Of a stretch of 64,000 bases of DNA, positions 9,153-18,053 are shown piece after piece. The translations under genes and the position numbers were made by a program. A model generated the notes under the pieces. That model made no database searches. It was given only the letters and a program-made list of their open reading frames with translations, and was not told the DNA's origin. Positions within the stretch are counted from its first letter, which is position 1; each line of letters begins with the position of its first letter. Source of the DNA: Acuticoccus sediminis (GTDB lineage Bacteria; Pseudomonadota; Alphaproteobacteria; Rhizobiales; Amorphaceae). The DNA lies in the NCBI RefSeq assembly GCF_003258595.1, contig NZ_QHHQ01000006.1:248001-312000 (forward strand), written 5' to 3'.

Positions 9153-10393
9153 CCGTGTCGCGCCACGAGCGCCGGCGGGGTCATGTGGCCGGCATCGCGC
9201 GAGGCGAGGGAGCGCTCGGCCGAGGTGATGTAGTCGCGGGTCAGTGGCACGGTGTCGATCTTCTTGGCGAGTTGCATCTGGAACACCATCATGTCGCCGG
9301 CGCGGAAGGAGGCCTCTGAGCCGGCGAGGTAGAACTCCCACATCCGCAGGAAGGTCTCGTCGCGCAGCTTCAGGACCTCCTCGCGGTGCTCGGTGAACCG
9401 GGCGAGCCAGTGCTTCAGCGTCTCGGCGTAGTGCAGGCGGAGGATCTCCACGTCGGTGACGATGAGGCCGGCCCGCTCCACCGCCGGCAGCACCTCCGAG
9501 AGGGCCGGGATGTAGCCGCCGGGGAAGATGTAGCGCTCGATGAACGGGTTGGTGGAGCCCGGCACGTCGGTCCGGCCGATGGAGTGGAGCAGCATGACGC
9601 CGTCGTCCTTGAGGACGCGGGCGACGGTCTGGAAGTACTCGTCGTAGTAGCCGACGCCGACGTGCTCGAACATGCCGACCGAGACGATGCGGTCGAACGT
9701 TTCCGTCACCGCGCGGTAGTCCTGGACGCGGAACTTGGCGTTGGGCTCGTTGGCGGCGCGCTCGTTGGCGTAGGCGACCTGGTTGTCGGCCAGCGTGATG
9801 CCGGTGACCTTCGCGCCGGTATTCTTGGCGAGGTAGAGGCCCATCCCGCCCCAGCCGCAGCCGATGTCGAGGACCGTCTGGCCCTCGTCCAGCAGCATCT
9901 TGGCCGCGATGTGGCGCTTCTTGGCAAGCTGCGCCGATTCCAGCGACATGTCGAAATGCGGGAAGTAGGCACACGAATACTGCCAGTCCTCGTCGAGGAA
10001 GAGGCGGTAGATGTCGTTGCCGACGTCGTAATGGGACTTGGCGTTGCGCCGGGCGACGCGGGCGGTGTTGTGCTGGTGCCAGCGGCGCATGATCCGGCGC
10101 ATCGCACGGCTCAGCCGCGAGCTTCCGGACGATTCGAAATTCTTGATCAGCATGACGAGAAGGGACGTCAGGTCACCCTCTTCGACGACCCAGAGCCCGT
10201 TCATGTAGGCTTCGCCCAGGGTCAGCTCGGGATTTCCGACGAGCGCGCGCTCCGTGGAGGTGTCGGTGAAGCGGATCGCATACCCCGGCCCGGTGCCGTC
10301 GCCATAAATATTCTGCTCGCCGGCCGCATCGATGACGGTCAGCGATCCGTCGCGTACAATTGTCCGAAATAACCGGTGTAAAATGGGGTTCAT
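9149..10393 (-). CDS. cfa: Cyclopropane-fatty-acyl-phospholipid synthase
   Basis: The enzyme transfers a methylene group from SAM to cis double bonds of membrane phospholipid acyl chains, usually in stationary phase or under stress. The 414-aa product has the N-terminal lipid-binding region, the SAM motif TVLDIGCGWGGMG, the downstream ERYIFPGGYIP motif and a normal C-terminal helical region (EFYLAGSEASFRAGDMMVFQ). I use the ATG at 10393 (MNPILHRLF); a start 26 codons upstream would add an unlikely Arg/Cys-rich leader. It ends coupled to the TPR methyltransferase. Confidence 0.93.
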   Translation of the reverse strand: MNPILHRLFRTIVRDGSLTVIDAAGEQNIYGDGTGPGYAIRFTDTSTERALVGNPELTLGEAYMNGLWVVEEGDLTSLLVMLIKNFESSGSSRLSRAMRRIMRRWHQHNTARVARRNAKSHYDVGNDIYRLFLDEDWQYSCAYFPHFDMSLESAQLAKKRHIAAKMLLDEGQTVLDIGCGWGGMGLYLAKNTGAKVTGITLADNQVAYANERAANEPNAKFRVQDYRAVTETFDRIVSVGMFEHVGVGYYDEYFQTVARVLKDDGVMLLHSIGRTDVPGSTNPFIERYIFPGGYIPALSEVLPAVERAGLIVTDVEILRLHYAETLKHWLARFTEHREEVLKLRDETFLRMWEFYLAGSEASFRAGDMMVFQMQLAKKIDTVPLTRDYITSAERSLASRDAGHMTPPALVARHG

Positions 10394-10504
10394 CGCGTCT
10401 CTCCTTCGTAGCCAAGGAACGCAGAACCGACGGGCCTCCGCCCCACCGCCACGACAGCGTATCAGTGCCAAATAGACATGGCGCTATGCATTAAACATTC
10501 CATC

Positions 10505-10543
10505 AAAAAAGAATGCCACCGTTACGATGCAACGGTGGCATTC
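10505..10543 (-). terminator. Intrinsic terminator of the rpsF-rpsR-rplI transcript
   Basis: On the minus strand a perfect 13-bp stem (arms GAATGCCACCGTT at 10511-10523 and its complement at 10531-10543, 7-nt loop) is followed immediately by six T residues (complement of the A run at 10505-10510). It lies about 65 nt past the rplI stop. This is a textbook Rho-independent terminator separating the ribosomal operon from cfa. Confidence 0.9.
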
Positions 10544-10606
10544 AGATATGAACGATCGTCCGGCGTTGAGAATTCGGCCGGGCGCTCTATGTCGTCGCCG
10601 GTCGGA

Positions 10607-11197
10607 TCAGACTTCCGGCTGCTCGCCGAGACCCGGAACCTCGGTCGGCTCGTCGGCGGCGGGCGTCTCGTCTTCGTCCTCGAAGTCGACATCGTCGTCG
10701 AAGTCGCGCTCGGCGAGGACGTCCTCACCCTTGGCCTGACGCTCGGCTTCGTCCTGCGAGCGGGCGACGTTGATCGTCACCGGCACGATGACCTCCGGGT
10801 GGAGGACGAGGGTGATCTCGTGCAGGCCGATGGCCTTGATCGGCGCGCCGAGGTCGACCTGGCGGCGCTCGACGGAGAAGCCCTCGGCGGTCAGCACGTC
10901 GGCGATGTCGCGGGTGGACACCGAGCCGTAGAGCTGGCCCGTCTGGCCGGCCTGGCGGATGGCGACGAAGCTCTTGCCGGCAACGCGCTTGCCCAGCGCC
11001 TCGGCGGCCTGACGGCGCTCGGCGTTGCGGGCCTCGAGGTCGACCTTCTGGGCCTCGAACTTGGCGCGGTTGTCGCGGTTGGCGCGCAGCGCCTTGCCCT
11101 GCGGCAGGAGGAAGTTGCGGGCGAACCCGTCCTTCACGCGAACCTCTTCACCCATCTCGCCGAGCTTGGGGACGCGCTCCAAAAGAATGACATGCAT
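10607..11197 (-). CDS. rplI: 50S ribosomal protein L9
   Basis: L9 binds 23S rRNA and spans from the L1 stalk base. The 196-aa protein starts [13 protein letters not shown], has the conserved [15 protein letters not shown] linker region and the C-terminal domain. It is longer than the ~150-aa E. coli protein because of an acidic tail ([17 protein letters not shown]), common in alphaproteobacteria. It is the last gene of rpsF-rpsR-rplI, separated from rpsR by a 201-nt gap containing short repeats, and is followed by a strong terminator. Confidence 0.96.
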   Translation of the reverse strand: MHVILLERVPKLGEMGEEVRVKDGFARNFLLPQGKALRANRDNRAKFEAQKVDLEARNAERRQAAEALGKRVAGKSFVAIRQAGQTGQLYGSVSTRDIADVLTAEGFSVERRQVDLGAPIKAIGLHEITLVLHPEVIVPVTINVARSQDEAERQAKGEDVLAERDFDDDVDFEDEDETPAADEPTEVPGLGEQPEV

Positions 11198-11255
11198 CGT
11201 TCGTGTCTCCGATCTGTCCCGCGTGACAGCGGTTAGGGGCGGCTGCCCCAGATGG

Positions 11256-11296
11256 GGCCGGCGAACCGGCCGTGGATGGTGACCGGCGAACCGGCC
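11256..11296. repeat. Short direct repeat, itself dyad-symmetric, in the rpsR-rplI gap
   Basis: The 14-mer CCGGCGAACCGGCC occurs at 11258-11271 and again at 11283-11296. The first copy is part of a perfect GGCCGG-cgaa-CCGGCC inverted repeat (11256-11271). The spacer between rpsR and rplI is 201 nt and I find no convincing gene in it. The repeats may form RNA hairpins that adjust L9 expression, or may simply be GC-rich intergenic palindromes. Confidence 0.6.
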
Positions 11297-11398
11297 ATAT
11301 GAAACTGCCGTCCGACCGGGGGGACCCGGCCGGGCGGCAGTGGGAAGGTTGCCGGGTGACCGGCAGATCGTGTCGCGGCCGCCGAAACGGCCGGCGAA

Positions 11399-11647
11399 TT
11401 ACTTAATGACGTAAGGAAGCAGGCCGAGGAAGCGGGCGCGCTTGATGGCCTTCGACAGCTCGCGCTGCTTCTTCGCCGAGACGGCGGTGATGCGCGAGGG
11501 GACGATCTTGCCGCGCTCGGAGATGTAGCGCTGCAGGAGCTTGACGTCCTTGTAGTCGATCCGCGGCGCGTTCGGGCCGGAGAACGGGCAGGTCTTCCGG
11601 CGGCGGAAGAAGGGGCGGCGGGTCGGAAGCTGAGCGATATCGACCAT
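11399..11647 (-). CDS. rpsR: 30S ribosomal protein S18
   Basis: S18 pairs with S6 on the platform of the small subunit. The 82-aa product has the usual core ([33 protein letters not shown], and [21 protein letters not shown]). The ATG shares one base with the rpsF stop (TAATG), giving tight coupling with its binding partner S6. Length and motifs are normal. Confidence 0.97.
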   Translation of the reverse strand: MVDIAQLPTRRPFFRRRKTCPFSGPNAPRIDYKDVKLLQRYISERGKIVPSRITAVSAKKQRELSKAIKRARFLGLLPYVIK

Positions 11648-12123
11648 TATGCCATCTCCCTCTGGCGGCCACCTTCACGATCACGGTCGGGGCGATCGCG
11701 GTCCGGGCGGTCACGGTCCGGGCGATCGCGGTCGGAGCGGAAGCTGTCGCCGCCACCGTCCTCGCGCTCGCCACGCTCGCGGCGGCGGCGGTCGTCACGG
11801 TCGCGCTTCTGCTTCATGACGGACGGGCCGTCCTCGTGCTCGTCGACCTTGATGGTCAGCGTGCGCAGAACGTCTTCGTTCAGGCGCATCTGACGCTCCA
11901 TCTCGAGCACGGCGGCGGCCGGCGCGTCGATGTCCATCAGCGCGAAGTGCGCCTTGCGGTTCTTGTTGATCCGGTAGGACAGGGTCTTGAGACCCCAGTT
12001 CTCGGTGCGGCCGACGGAGCCACCACCTTCGGCAAGCACGGCCTTGTACTGCTCGACGAGTTCGTCGACAGCCTGACCGGACACGTCCTGGCGGACCAGG
12101 AAAACGGTCTCGTAAAGGGGCAT
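11647..12123 (-). CDS. rpsF: 30S ribosomal protein S6 with repetitive charged tail
   Basis: S6 binds the central domain of 16S rRNA with S18. Residues 1-100 are the normal S6 fold ([54 protein letters not shown]). Residues ~105-158 form a highly charged Arg/Asp/Glu extension with the pentad RPDRD repeated in tandem. The pentads are encoded by four imperfect 15-bp DNA repeats at 11678-11737. A long charged S6 tail is known in Rhizobiales; the repeat number probably varies between strains. First gene of the operon, divergent from fabD. Confidence 0.96.
   Translation of the reverse strand: MPLYETVFLVRQDVSGQAVDELVEQYKAVLAEGGGSVGRTENWGLKTLSYRINKNRKAHFALMDIDAPAAAVLEMERQMRLNEDVLRTLTIKVDEHEDGPSVMKQKRDRDDRRRRERGEREDGGGDSFRSDRDRPDRDRPDRDRPDRDREGGRQREMA
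11678..11737. repeat. Four tandem 15-bp repeats inside rpsF
   Basis: Four imperfect 15-bp units (consensus on the plus strand close to CGATCGCGGTCCGGG) run head to tail at 11678, 11693, 11708 and 11723. They encode the DRDRP pentads of the S6 tail. In-frame length variation here would not disrupt the gene. Confidence 0.85.
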
Positions 12124-12480
12124 GTAGCGTCCTCAAGTATCCCCACCGACCATCGGCGGGGCGTCTCAGCGTCGGCGCAAAGCCTCGTCGAAGTGCCGGT
12201 GAGGGCTCCTCGACCTTCGCGAGCAGGGACACGGGCGGATCGGAATCGCGACTTCTGGAACGAAGCAGCGCTCCGGATGCGACAAACGCACCCGCCGTTC
12301 AGCCCCAGGCCAACGTTGAGCGAGCGCGCATATGGGGCCGGACGGTCGGTAAAATCAAGCGGGAAAATACGCGGTGCGGCTTATTTCCTGTGCGCTGGAT
12401 CTTGACGTGGGTCATAAGCTTGGTGTGAGTGCGCCCACTCAGCGGCCATGAGCCGCCTCACAATTGAGCAGCCATTCACA
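12124..12480. other. Divergent promoter region between rpsF and fabD
   Basis: A 357-nt stretch without a gene, holding the starts of two divergent core operons. On the minus strand a plausible sigma-70 type pair is TTGATT (complement of 12353-12358) and CCATAT (complement of 12330-12335) with a 17-bp spacer, which could drive rpsF. The fabD side is less clear. No RNA gene or repeat stands out. Confidence 0.4.
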
Positions 12481-13428
12481 ATGACCTTCGCGTTTACCTT
12501 CCCGGGGCAAGGCAGCCAATCGGTCGGCATGGGCCTGTCGCTCCATGACGCATACCCTGCCGCGGCCCGCGTGTTCGAGGAGGTCGACGAGGCGCTCGGC
12601 GAGAAGCTCTCGGCGCTGATCTTCGAGGGACCGGAAGAGGCCCTGCGCCTCACCGCCAACACGCAGCCGGCGCTGATGGCCGTCAGCCTCGCGGCCATGC
12701 GCGCGCTGGAATCGGAAGGCGTGAAGATCGGCGAGGCGGCGCTCGTGGCCGGGCATTCCCTCGGCGAGTACTCCGCACTGGCCGCCGCCGGGGCGCTCTC
12801 GATCAGCGATGCGGCGCGGCTCCTGCGCCTGCGCGGCGAGGCGATGCAGACGGCGGTGCCGGCGGGCGAGGGCGCGATGGCCGCGCTCCTCGGCCTCGAC
12901 CTCGAGGCGGCGGAAGAGGTGGCGAAGCTCGCCGCCGGGGACCAGGTCTGCGACGTCGCCAACGACAACGCGCCGGGCCAGGTCGTCGTCTCCGGCGACG
13001 TCGCCGCCGTGGAACGCGCGGTCGCGATCGCGAAGGAGAAGGGCGCCAAGCGGGCGATGATGCTGCCGGTCAGCGCCCCGTTCCACTGCGGCCTGATGGC
13101 GCCCGCCGCCGAGGCCATGAAGGACGCGCTCTCCACCGTCGCCATGAAGGCCCCGGTCGTGCCGGTGCTCGCGAACGTCTCGCTCGAGCTCCTGACCGAC
13201 CCCGAGGCGATCAAGGCGAGCCTCGTGCGGCAGGTGACCGAGCGGGTCCGCTGGCGCGAGTCGGTCTTGAAGTTCGGCGGCCACGGAGTATCGATCGCGG
13301 CCGAGATCGGCGCCGGCAAGGTGCTGACCGGTCTCGCGAAGCGCATCGACAAGTCGCTGGAGACGATGGTCGTCAACGGCGCCGACGATGTGAAACGGAT
13401 GGCGGAACACTGGGTGGCTGCAGCGTAA
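12481..13428 (+). CDS. fabD: Malonyl-CoA:ACP transacylase
   Basis: FabD loads malonate from CoA onto acyl carrier protein for fatty acid synthesis. The 315-aa product starts MTFAFTFPGQGSQ, has the active-site Ser93 in GHSLGEYSA, and the conserved LPVSAPFHC motif with the catalytic His. The ATG at 12481 is chosen over one 11 codons upstream because family members begin with the PGQGSQ strand. The stop shares one base with the fabG start. First gene of the fab block. Confidence 0.95.
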   Translation: MTFAFTFPGQGSQSVGMGLSLHDAYPAAARVFEEVDEALGEKLSALIFEGPEEALRLTANTQPALMAVSLAAMRALESEGVKIGEAALVAGHSLGEYSALAAAGALSISDAARLLRLRGEAMQTAVPAGEGAMAALLGLDLEAAEEVAKLAAGDQVCDVANDNAPGQVVVSGDVAAVERAVAIAKEKGAKRAMMLPVSAPFHCGLMAPAAEAMKDALSTVAMKAPVVPVLANVSLELLTDPEAIKASLVRQVTERVRWRESVLKFGGHGVSIAAEIGAGKVLTGLAKRIDKSLETMVVNGADDVKRMAEHWVAAA

Positions 13429-14162
13429 TGTTCGATCTGACGGGAAAAACCGCGCTCATCACCGGTGCGACCGGGGCCATCGGCGGCGCCACCGCGGCGG
13501 CGCTGAAGGAGCAGGGCGCGAAGATCATCGTCACCGGCTCCACCCAGGAGCGCGCCGAGGCGGCCGCACAGGCGCTCGGCGCCGACGCCGCGTTCGGCGC
13601 CGACATGTCCGACCGGGCCGCCGTCGACAAGCTGGTCGGCGACGCGGACAAGGCGGGCCCCGTCGACATTCTCGTCAACAATGCCGGCATCACGCGCGAC
13701 CAGCTGATGATGCGCATGAAGGACGAGGACTTCGACGCCGTCATCGAGGTCAACCTCGTCTCGGCGTTCCGCCTCTCCCGCGGGCTGATGCGGGGCATGC
13801 TGAAGCGCCGCTGGGGCCGGATCGTGACGATCGGCTCGGGCGTCGGCTCCATCGGCAACATGGGCCAGGTGAACTACGCGGCGGCCAAGGCGGGCCTCAC
13901 CGGCTTCACCAAATCGATGGCGCGCGAGGTCGCGAGCCGAAACATTACGGCCAACGTGGTTGCGCCGGGCCTCATCGCATCCAAGATGAGCGATGCCATG
14001 ACCGACGACGCCCGACAGATGATGCTGAACGTGATCCCGATGGGCGCCCTCGGCGACCCGAAGGATATCGCCGGCGCCGTGGTCTATCTCGCGTCCGAGG
14101 AGGCACGTTATGTCACAGGCCAGACGATCCACGTGAACGGCGGCATGTTCATGGGCTTCTGA
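13428..14162 (+). CDS. fabG: 3-oxoacyl-[ACP] reductase
   Basis: FabG reduces 3-oxoacyl-ACP with NADPH. The 244-aa SDR protein has the TGATGAIGG nucleotide motif (residues 13-21), the VNNAGIT motif, a catalytic Ser in TIGSGVGSIG and the YAAAK motif, and ends in the typical HVNGGMFM tetramer-interface sequence. It is directly coupled to fabD (TAATG) and lies upstream of acpP, the standard order, which separates it from generic SDRs. Confidence 0.95.
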   Translation: MFDLTGKTALITGATGAIGGATAAALKEQGAKIIVTGSTQERAEAAAQALGADAAFGADMSDRAAVDKLVGDADKAGPVDILVNNAGITRDQLMMRMKDEDFDAVIEVNLVSAFRLSRGLMRGMLKRRWGRIVTIGSGVGSIGNMGQVNYAAAKAGLTGFTKSMAREVASRNITANVVAPGLIASKMSDAMTDDARQMMLNVIPMGALGDPKDIAGAVVYLASEEARYVTGQTIHVNGGMFMGF

Positions 14163-14171
14163 GGCCTGATT

Positions 14172-14203
14172 CTGGGGAGAAGGACCGGTTGTCCACTCCC
14201 CAG
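14172..14203 (+). terminator. Hairpin after fabG (terminator or attenuator)
   Basis: CTGGGGAG (14172-14179) pairs perfectly with CTCCCCAG (14196-14203), and an inner GGAC/GTCC pair extends the stem around a small loop. It begins 10 nt after the fabG stop. No T-run follows, so it may be an RNA stabiliser or a weak terminator that lets the very highly needed acpP be expressed separately from its own promoter in the 276-nt gap. Confidence 0.55.
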
Positions 14204-14438
14204 GTGGCCGACGATCCCGCGCAGGGCATTTCCGAAGTAGCTAAATTCAAGGAAAACGCCTACGCGATCCTTTGCCGGGCGCCAGCCGCTTTTCAAATGG
14301 CAAAAAGGTGTGATACCGGCACCGGCAATTCGGGGAGGCGGACCCGTCGCCCCACTTCCTAACGTCACGCGCTCAGCCGCGACCGACATCATCCCAGCGG
14401 TCCCACGAGGGGGCCAAGAAGGCTTAGAAGGACTTCCA

Positions 14439-14678
14439 ATGAGCGACACGGCAGAACGTGTGAAGAAGATCGTCGTCGAGCACCTCGGCGTCGAGCGGGA
14501 CAAGGTCACCGAGGACGCGAGCTTCATCGACGATCTGGGTGCCGATTCGCTGGACACCGTCGAGCTCGTGATGGCGTTTGAGGAAGAATTCGGTGTCGAG
14601 ATCCCGGACGACGCCGCCGAGACGATCCTGACGGTCGGCGACGCCATCAAGTTCCTCGACAAGAACGCGACGGCGTAA
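14439..14678 (+). CDS. acpP: Acyl carrier protein
   Basis: AcpP carries growing acyl chains on a phosphopantetheine arm. The 79-aa acidic protein has the modification site Ser37 in [11 protein letters not shown] and the usual four-helix sequence ([30 protein letters not shown]). I use the ATG at 14439, preceded by AGAAGGACTTCC; the frame is open further upstream but that part is intergenic. Located between fabG and fabF as usual. Confidence 0.97.
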   Translation: MSDTAERVKKIVVEHLGVERDKVTEDASFIDDLGADSLDTVELVMAFEEEFGVEIPDDAAETILTVGDAIKFLDKNATA

Positions 14679-14716
14679 CCGCCTCTCATCTCAAATCGGT
14701 CTGGCGGAGTGGCATA

Positions 14717-15970
14717 GTGCGTCGTGTCGTTGTGACGGGGCTCGGGACGGTCAACCCCATGGGAAGTGGGATTGAGACGTCCTGGGAGAATATCCTCGCG
14801 GGTAAGTCTGGGGCTTCGAAGATCACGAAGTTCAAGACGGACGATCTTCCCTCGAAGATCGCCTGCCAGGTGCCGCGCGGCACCGGGAAGGGCGAGTTCG
14901 ACCCGTCGCAGACGATGGATGCCAAGGATCAGCGAAAGTTCGACGAGTTCATCGTCTTCGCGTCCGCGGCGGCCGACGAGGCGATTGCCGACTCCGGCTG
15001 GAAACCGACCGATGACGAGGATTGCTTCCGCACCGGCGTCCTGATCGGCTCCGGTATCGGCGGCCTCAACCTCATCGACGCCTGCTCCGCGCAGCTCGAA
15101 GAGCGTGGCCCGCGGCGGATCTCGCCGTTCTTCATCCCCGGCGCGCTCATCAACATGGCGTCCGGCGTGGTGTCGATCCGGTACGGCTTCCGCGGCCCGA
15201 ACCACGCCGTGGTCACGGCGTGCTCCACCGGCGCGCACGCCATCGGCGATGCCGCGCGGATGATCGCCTACGACGATGCCGACGTGATGATCGCCGGCGG
15301 CACCGAGGCGACGGTGAACCGTCTGGCGCTCGCCGGCTTCGCCGCCTGCCGCGCGCTGTCGACGAACTTCAACGACGAGCCCGAGCGCGCCTCGCGTCCC
15401 TACGACAAGGACCGCGACGGCTTCGTCCTGGGCGAGGGGGCCGGCGTCGTCGTGCTCGAGGAGTACGAGCACGCCAAGAAGCGCGGCGCCAAGATCTACG
15501 GCGAAGTGATCGGCTACGGCCTGTCGGGCGACGCGCACCACATCACCGCGCCTTCGCCGGACGGTGACGGGGCCTACCGCTGCATGACCGCCGCCCTGAA
15601 GCGGGCGAAGATCGCGCCGAGCGAGATCGACTACGTCAACGCCCACGGCACCTCGACGATGGCCGACGAGATCGAACTTGGTGCCGTCTCGCGGGTGGTC
15701 GGCAACGACCTCGAGCGCCTGACGATGAGCTCCACCAAGTCCGCGACCGGCCATCTCCTGGGTGCCGCCGGAGCGGTGGAGGCGATCTTCTCGCTCCTCG
15801 CGATGCGCGACCAGGTCGCCCCGCCGACGATCAACCTCGACAATCCGTCGCTGGATACCCCCATCGACCTCGTTCCACATACCGCCCGCGAGAAATCGAT
15901 CGACGTCGTTCTGTCGAACTCGTTCGGGTTCGGCGGGACCAACGCATCGCTCGTCTTCCGCCGCGTCTAG
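14717..15970 (+). CDS. fabF: 3-oxoacyl-[ACP] synthase II
   Basis: FabF condenses malonyl-ACP with acyl-ACP during chain elongation. The 417-aa thiolase-fold protein has the catalytic triad: Cys169 in VTACSTGAHA, His in NAHGTSTMADE and His in SATGHLLGAAGA, plus the glycine-rich SNSFGFGGTNAS ending. It starts with GTG at 14717, 38 nt after acpP. Length and motifs are normal for KAS II. Confidence 0.96.
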   Translation: MRRVVVTGLGTVNPMGSGIETSWENILAGKSGASKITKFKTDDLPSKIACQVPRGTGKGEFDPSQTMDAKDQRKFDEFIVFASAAADEAIADSGWKPTDDEDCFRTGVLIGSGIGGLNLIDACSAQLEERGPRRISPFFIPGALINMASGVVSIRYGFRGPNHAVVTACSTGAHAIGDAARMIAYDDADVMIAGGTEATVNRLALAGFAACRALSTNFNDEPERASRPYDKDRDGFVLGEGAGVVVLEEYEHAKKRGAKIYGEVIGYGLSGDAHHITAPSPDGDGAYRCMTAALKRAKIAPSEIDYVNAHGTSTMADEIELGAVSRVVGNDLERLTMSSTKSATGHLLGAAGAVEAIFSLLAMRDQVAPPTINLDNPSLDTPIDLVPHTAREKSIDVVLSNSFGFGGTNASLVFRRV

Positions 15971-15985
15971 CCAAGGACAACGGTC

Positions 15986-17158
15986 GTGCTCAAGCGAGGC
16001 TCACGGGAACCCGAACCGCCGCAAAGATCGGGCAAGCGATCCTCGCGGCGGCCTGAGCCGCTGGTCTCTTCCAAGAGTGGAAAGAGCCGGCGGGGCGCCG
16101 AGCCGGAGGTGCCGAAGGGCAAGCGCCGTTCGCGCGTCGCCCGGCATCCTGTGGTCCTGTTCGCCAACATGCTGCTCTTCCTGCTGGTGGCGGGCCTCGT
16201 CGGCGGCGTCGCGGCGCTCGTCATCGGACAGCGCATGTACACGGCCGAAGGGCCGCTGCAGCAGGATGTCGCCATCCTGATCGAGCGCGGCTCCGCGCTG
16301 GAGTTCATCGCGCGCGGGCTCGAAGAGCAGGGCATCATCACCAACCAGTACGTGTTCCTGGCCGCCGCGCAGGCGACCGGCGCGGCCGGGAAGATGCAGG
16401 CGGGCGAGTACATGATCCCCGCCCGCTCCTCGATGGAGCAGGTGATGCAGCGGATCGCCTCGGGCGACGTGATCCAGCACCAGATCACCTTCGCCGAGGG
16501 GCTGACCTCCTACCAGGTCGTCCAGCGCATGCTGGAGAACGACATCCTGACCGGTCCGGTCGCGGAGATCCCTCCCGAGGGCTCGCTCCTCCCGGAGACC
16601 TACCGGATCACCCGCGGGATGCCGCGCGAGCGCCTGATCGACAGCATGAAGGCGGCGCACAACCGCGCGGTGGAGCGCATCTGGGCCGCCCGCAGCCCGG
16701 ACCTTCCGATCGATTCGCCCGCCGAACTCGTGGTGCTCGCCTCGATCGTCGAGAAGGAGACCGGGGTCGACGGTGAGCGCGGGCGTGTCGCGGCGGTGTT
16801 CGAGAACCGCCTGAAGCAGGGCATGAAGCTGCAGTCGGACCCGACCATCCTCTACGGCCTTTACGGCGGCGAGGCGTGGGCGCAGGGACGAACTCTTTTC
16901 CAGAGCGATCTGGACCGGCCGAACCCGTACAATACCTATCAGATTGCCGGGCTTCCGCCGGGGCCGATCACCAATCCGGGGGTGGCCGCGCTGGAGGCGA
17001 CGGCACAGCCTGCGGAGACCAAGGACCTCTTCTTCGTCGCCGACGGCTCCGGGGGGCACGTGTTCTCCGAGACGTACGCCGAGCACCAGCGCAACGTGAC
17101 GCGCTGGCGCCAGATCGAAGCGGAGCGCCGGGCAGCCGGCACCGGACCGACAGAGTAG
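15986..17158 (+). CDS. mltG: Endolytic murein transglycosylase MltG (YceG family)
   Basis: MltG cleaves nascent glycan strands and is thought to set their length. The 390-aa product has a basic cytoplasmic N-terminus (~50 aa, rich in Arg/Lys/Ser), one transmembrane helix (residues ~53-75, VVLFANMLLFLLVAGLVGGV), a LysM-like region and the YceG domain with the catalytic Glu in ASIVEKETG and the downstream RLKQGMKLQSDPTILYG motif. GTG start, 15 nt after fabF. The placement after fabF is conserved in this order of bacteria. Confidence 0.93.
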   Translation: MLKRGSREPEPPQRSGKRSSRRPEPLVSSKSGKSRRGAEPEVPKGKRRSRVARHPVVLFANMLLFLLVAGLVGGVAALVIGQRMYTAEGPLQQDVAILIERGSALEFIARGLEEQGIITNQYVFLAAAQATGAAGKMQAGEYMIPARSSMEQVMQRIASGDVIQHQITFAEGLTSYQVVQRMLENDILTGPVAEIPPEGSLLPETYRITRGMPRERLIDSMKAAHNRAVERIWAARSPDLPIDSPAELVVLASIVEKETGVDGERGRVAAVFENRLKQGMKLQSDPTILYGLYGGEAWAQGRTLFQSDLDRPNPYNTYQIAGLPPGPITNPGVAALEATAQPAETKDLFFVADGSGGHVFSETYAEHQRNVTRWRQIEAERRAAGTGPTE

Positions 17159-17162
17159 CGAC

Positions 17163-18053
17163 ATGGCCCAGCGCGAGACCGCCCCCATCCAGTCCATGAC
17201 CGGCTTTGCCAGCCGAGAGGGGGAACAGGATGGGATCGGGTGGCAGATGGACGTCCGTTCGGTGAACGGGCGCTCGCTCGACGTCAGGATCCGCCTGCCG
17301 GCCGGCCTCGACCGTCACGAGCCCGAAATCCGCCGCATGATCGGCGGCGCCTTCCGCCGCGGCAACATCGCGATGACCTTGACGCTGCGCCGCGGCGAGG
17401 CACCGGCACGTTACATCGTCAACCAGGAACAGCTCGCCGCCTACGTCGATGCGATCCAGTCGCTCGCCGCCTCCGGCTCCGTCGCGGCGCCGCGCGCCGA
17501 CGGCCTCCTCGCCCTGAAGGGCGTGATCGAGGCGACCGGCGACGAGGAGACGCTGCTCTCCGGCGCCGTCATCATCGAGGGTGTCGCCGGCCTGATCGCC
17601 GACCTGACCACCGAGCGGCAGGCCGAGGGCGGGCGCATCGTGCCGATGATCCTCGGCCAGCTGGAGGACATGGACCGCATCCGCGGCTACATCGACGAGC
17701 ACCCGGAGCGTTCGGTCGAGACCATCAAGGCGCGGGTCGACCGGCAGATCGCCGCGCTCCTCTCCGGCCAGTCCCTGTCGGAGGAGCGGCTCCACCAGGA
17801 GGCGGCGCTCATCGCCACCCGCGCCGACGTGCGCGAGGAGCTCGACCGTCTCTCCGCCCACATCGCCGCCGCGCGCGAGCTTCTGGCGGAAGGGGGGCCG
17901 GTGGGCCGCCGCCTCGATTTCCTGGCGCAGGAGCTGAACCGCGAGACCAACACCATCTGCGCCAAGTCCCCGCACCACGCCGTGACCGCCATGGGTCTTG
18001 AGCTGAAGGCGGTGGTCGAGCAGATGCGCGAACAGGTGCAAAACCTCGAATGA
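17163..18053 (+). CDS. YicC/YloC family endoribonuclease
   Basis: A 296-aa YicC-family protein; members are reported as RNases that act on RNA including small RNAs. It has the N-terminal SMTGFASRE motif, the DVRSVNGRSLDVRIRLP segment and the C-terminal DUF1732-type region (GRRLDFLAQELNRETNTICAKS). The start ATG is 4 nt after mltG and the stop overlaps gmk (ATGA), so mltG-yicC-gmk is one coupled unit. Confidence 0.92.
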   Translation: MAQRETAPIQSMTGFASREGEQDGIGWQMDVRSVNGRSLDVRIRLPAGLDRHEPEIRRMIGGAFRRGNIAMTLTLRRGEAPARYIVNQEQLAAYVDAIQSLAASGSVAAPRADGLLALKGVIEATGDEETLLSGAVIIEGVAGLIADLTTERQAEGGRIVPMILGQLEDMDRIRGYIDEHPERSVETIKARVDRQIAALLSGQSLSEERLHQEAALIATRADVREELDRLSAHIAAARELLAEGGPVGRRLDFLAQELNRETNTICAKSPHHAVTAMGLELKAVVEQMREQVQNLE

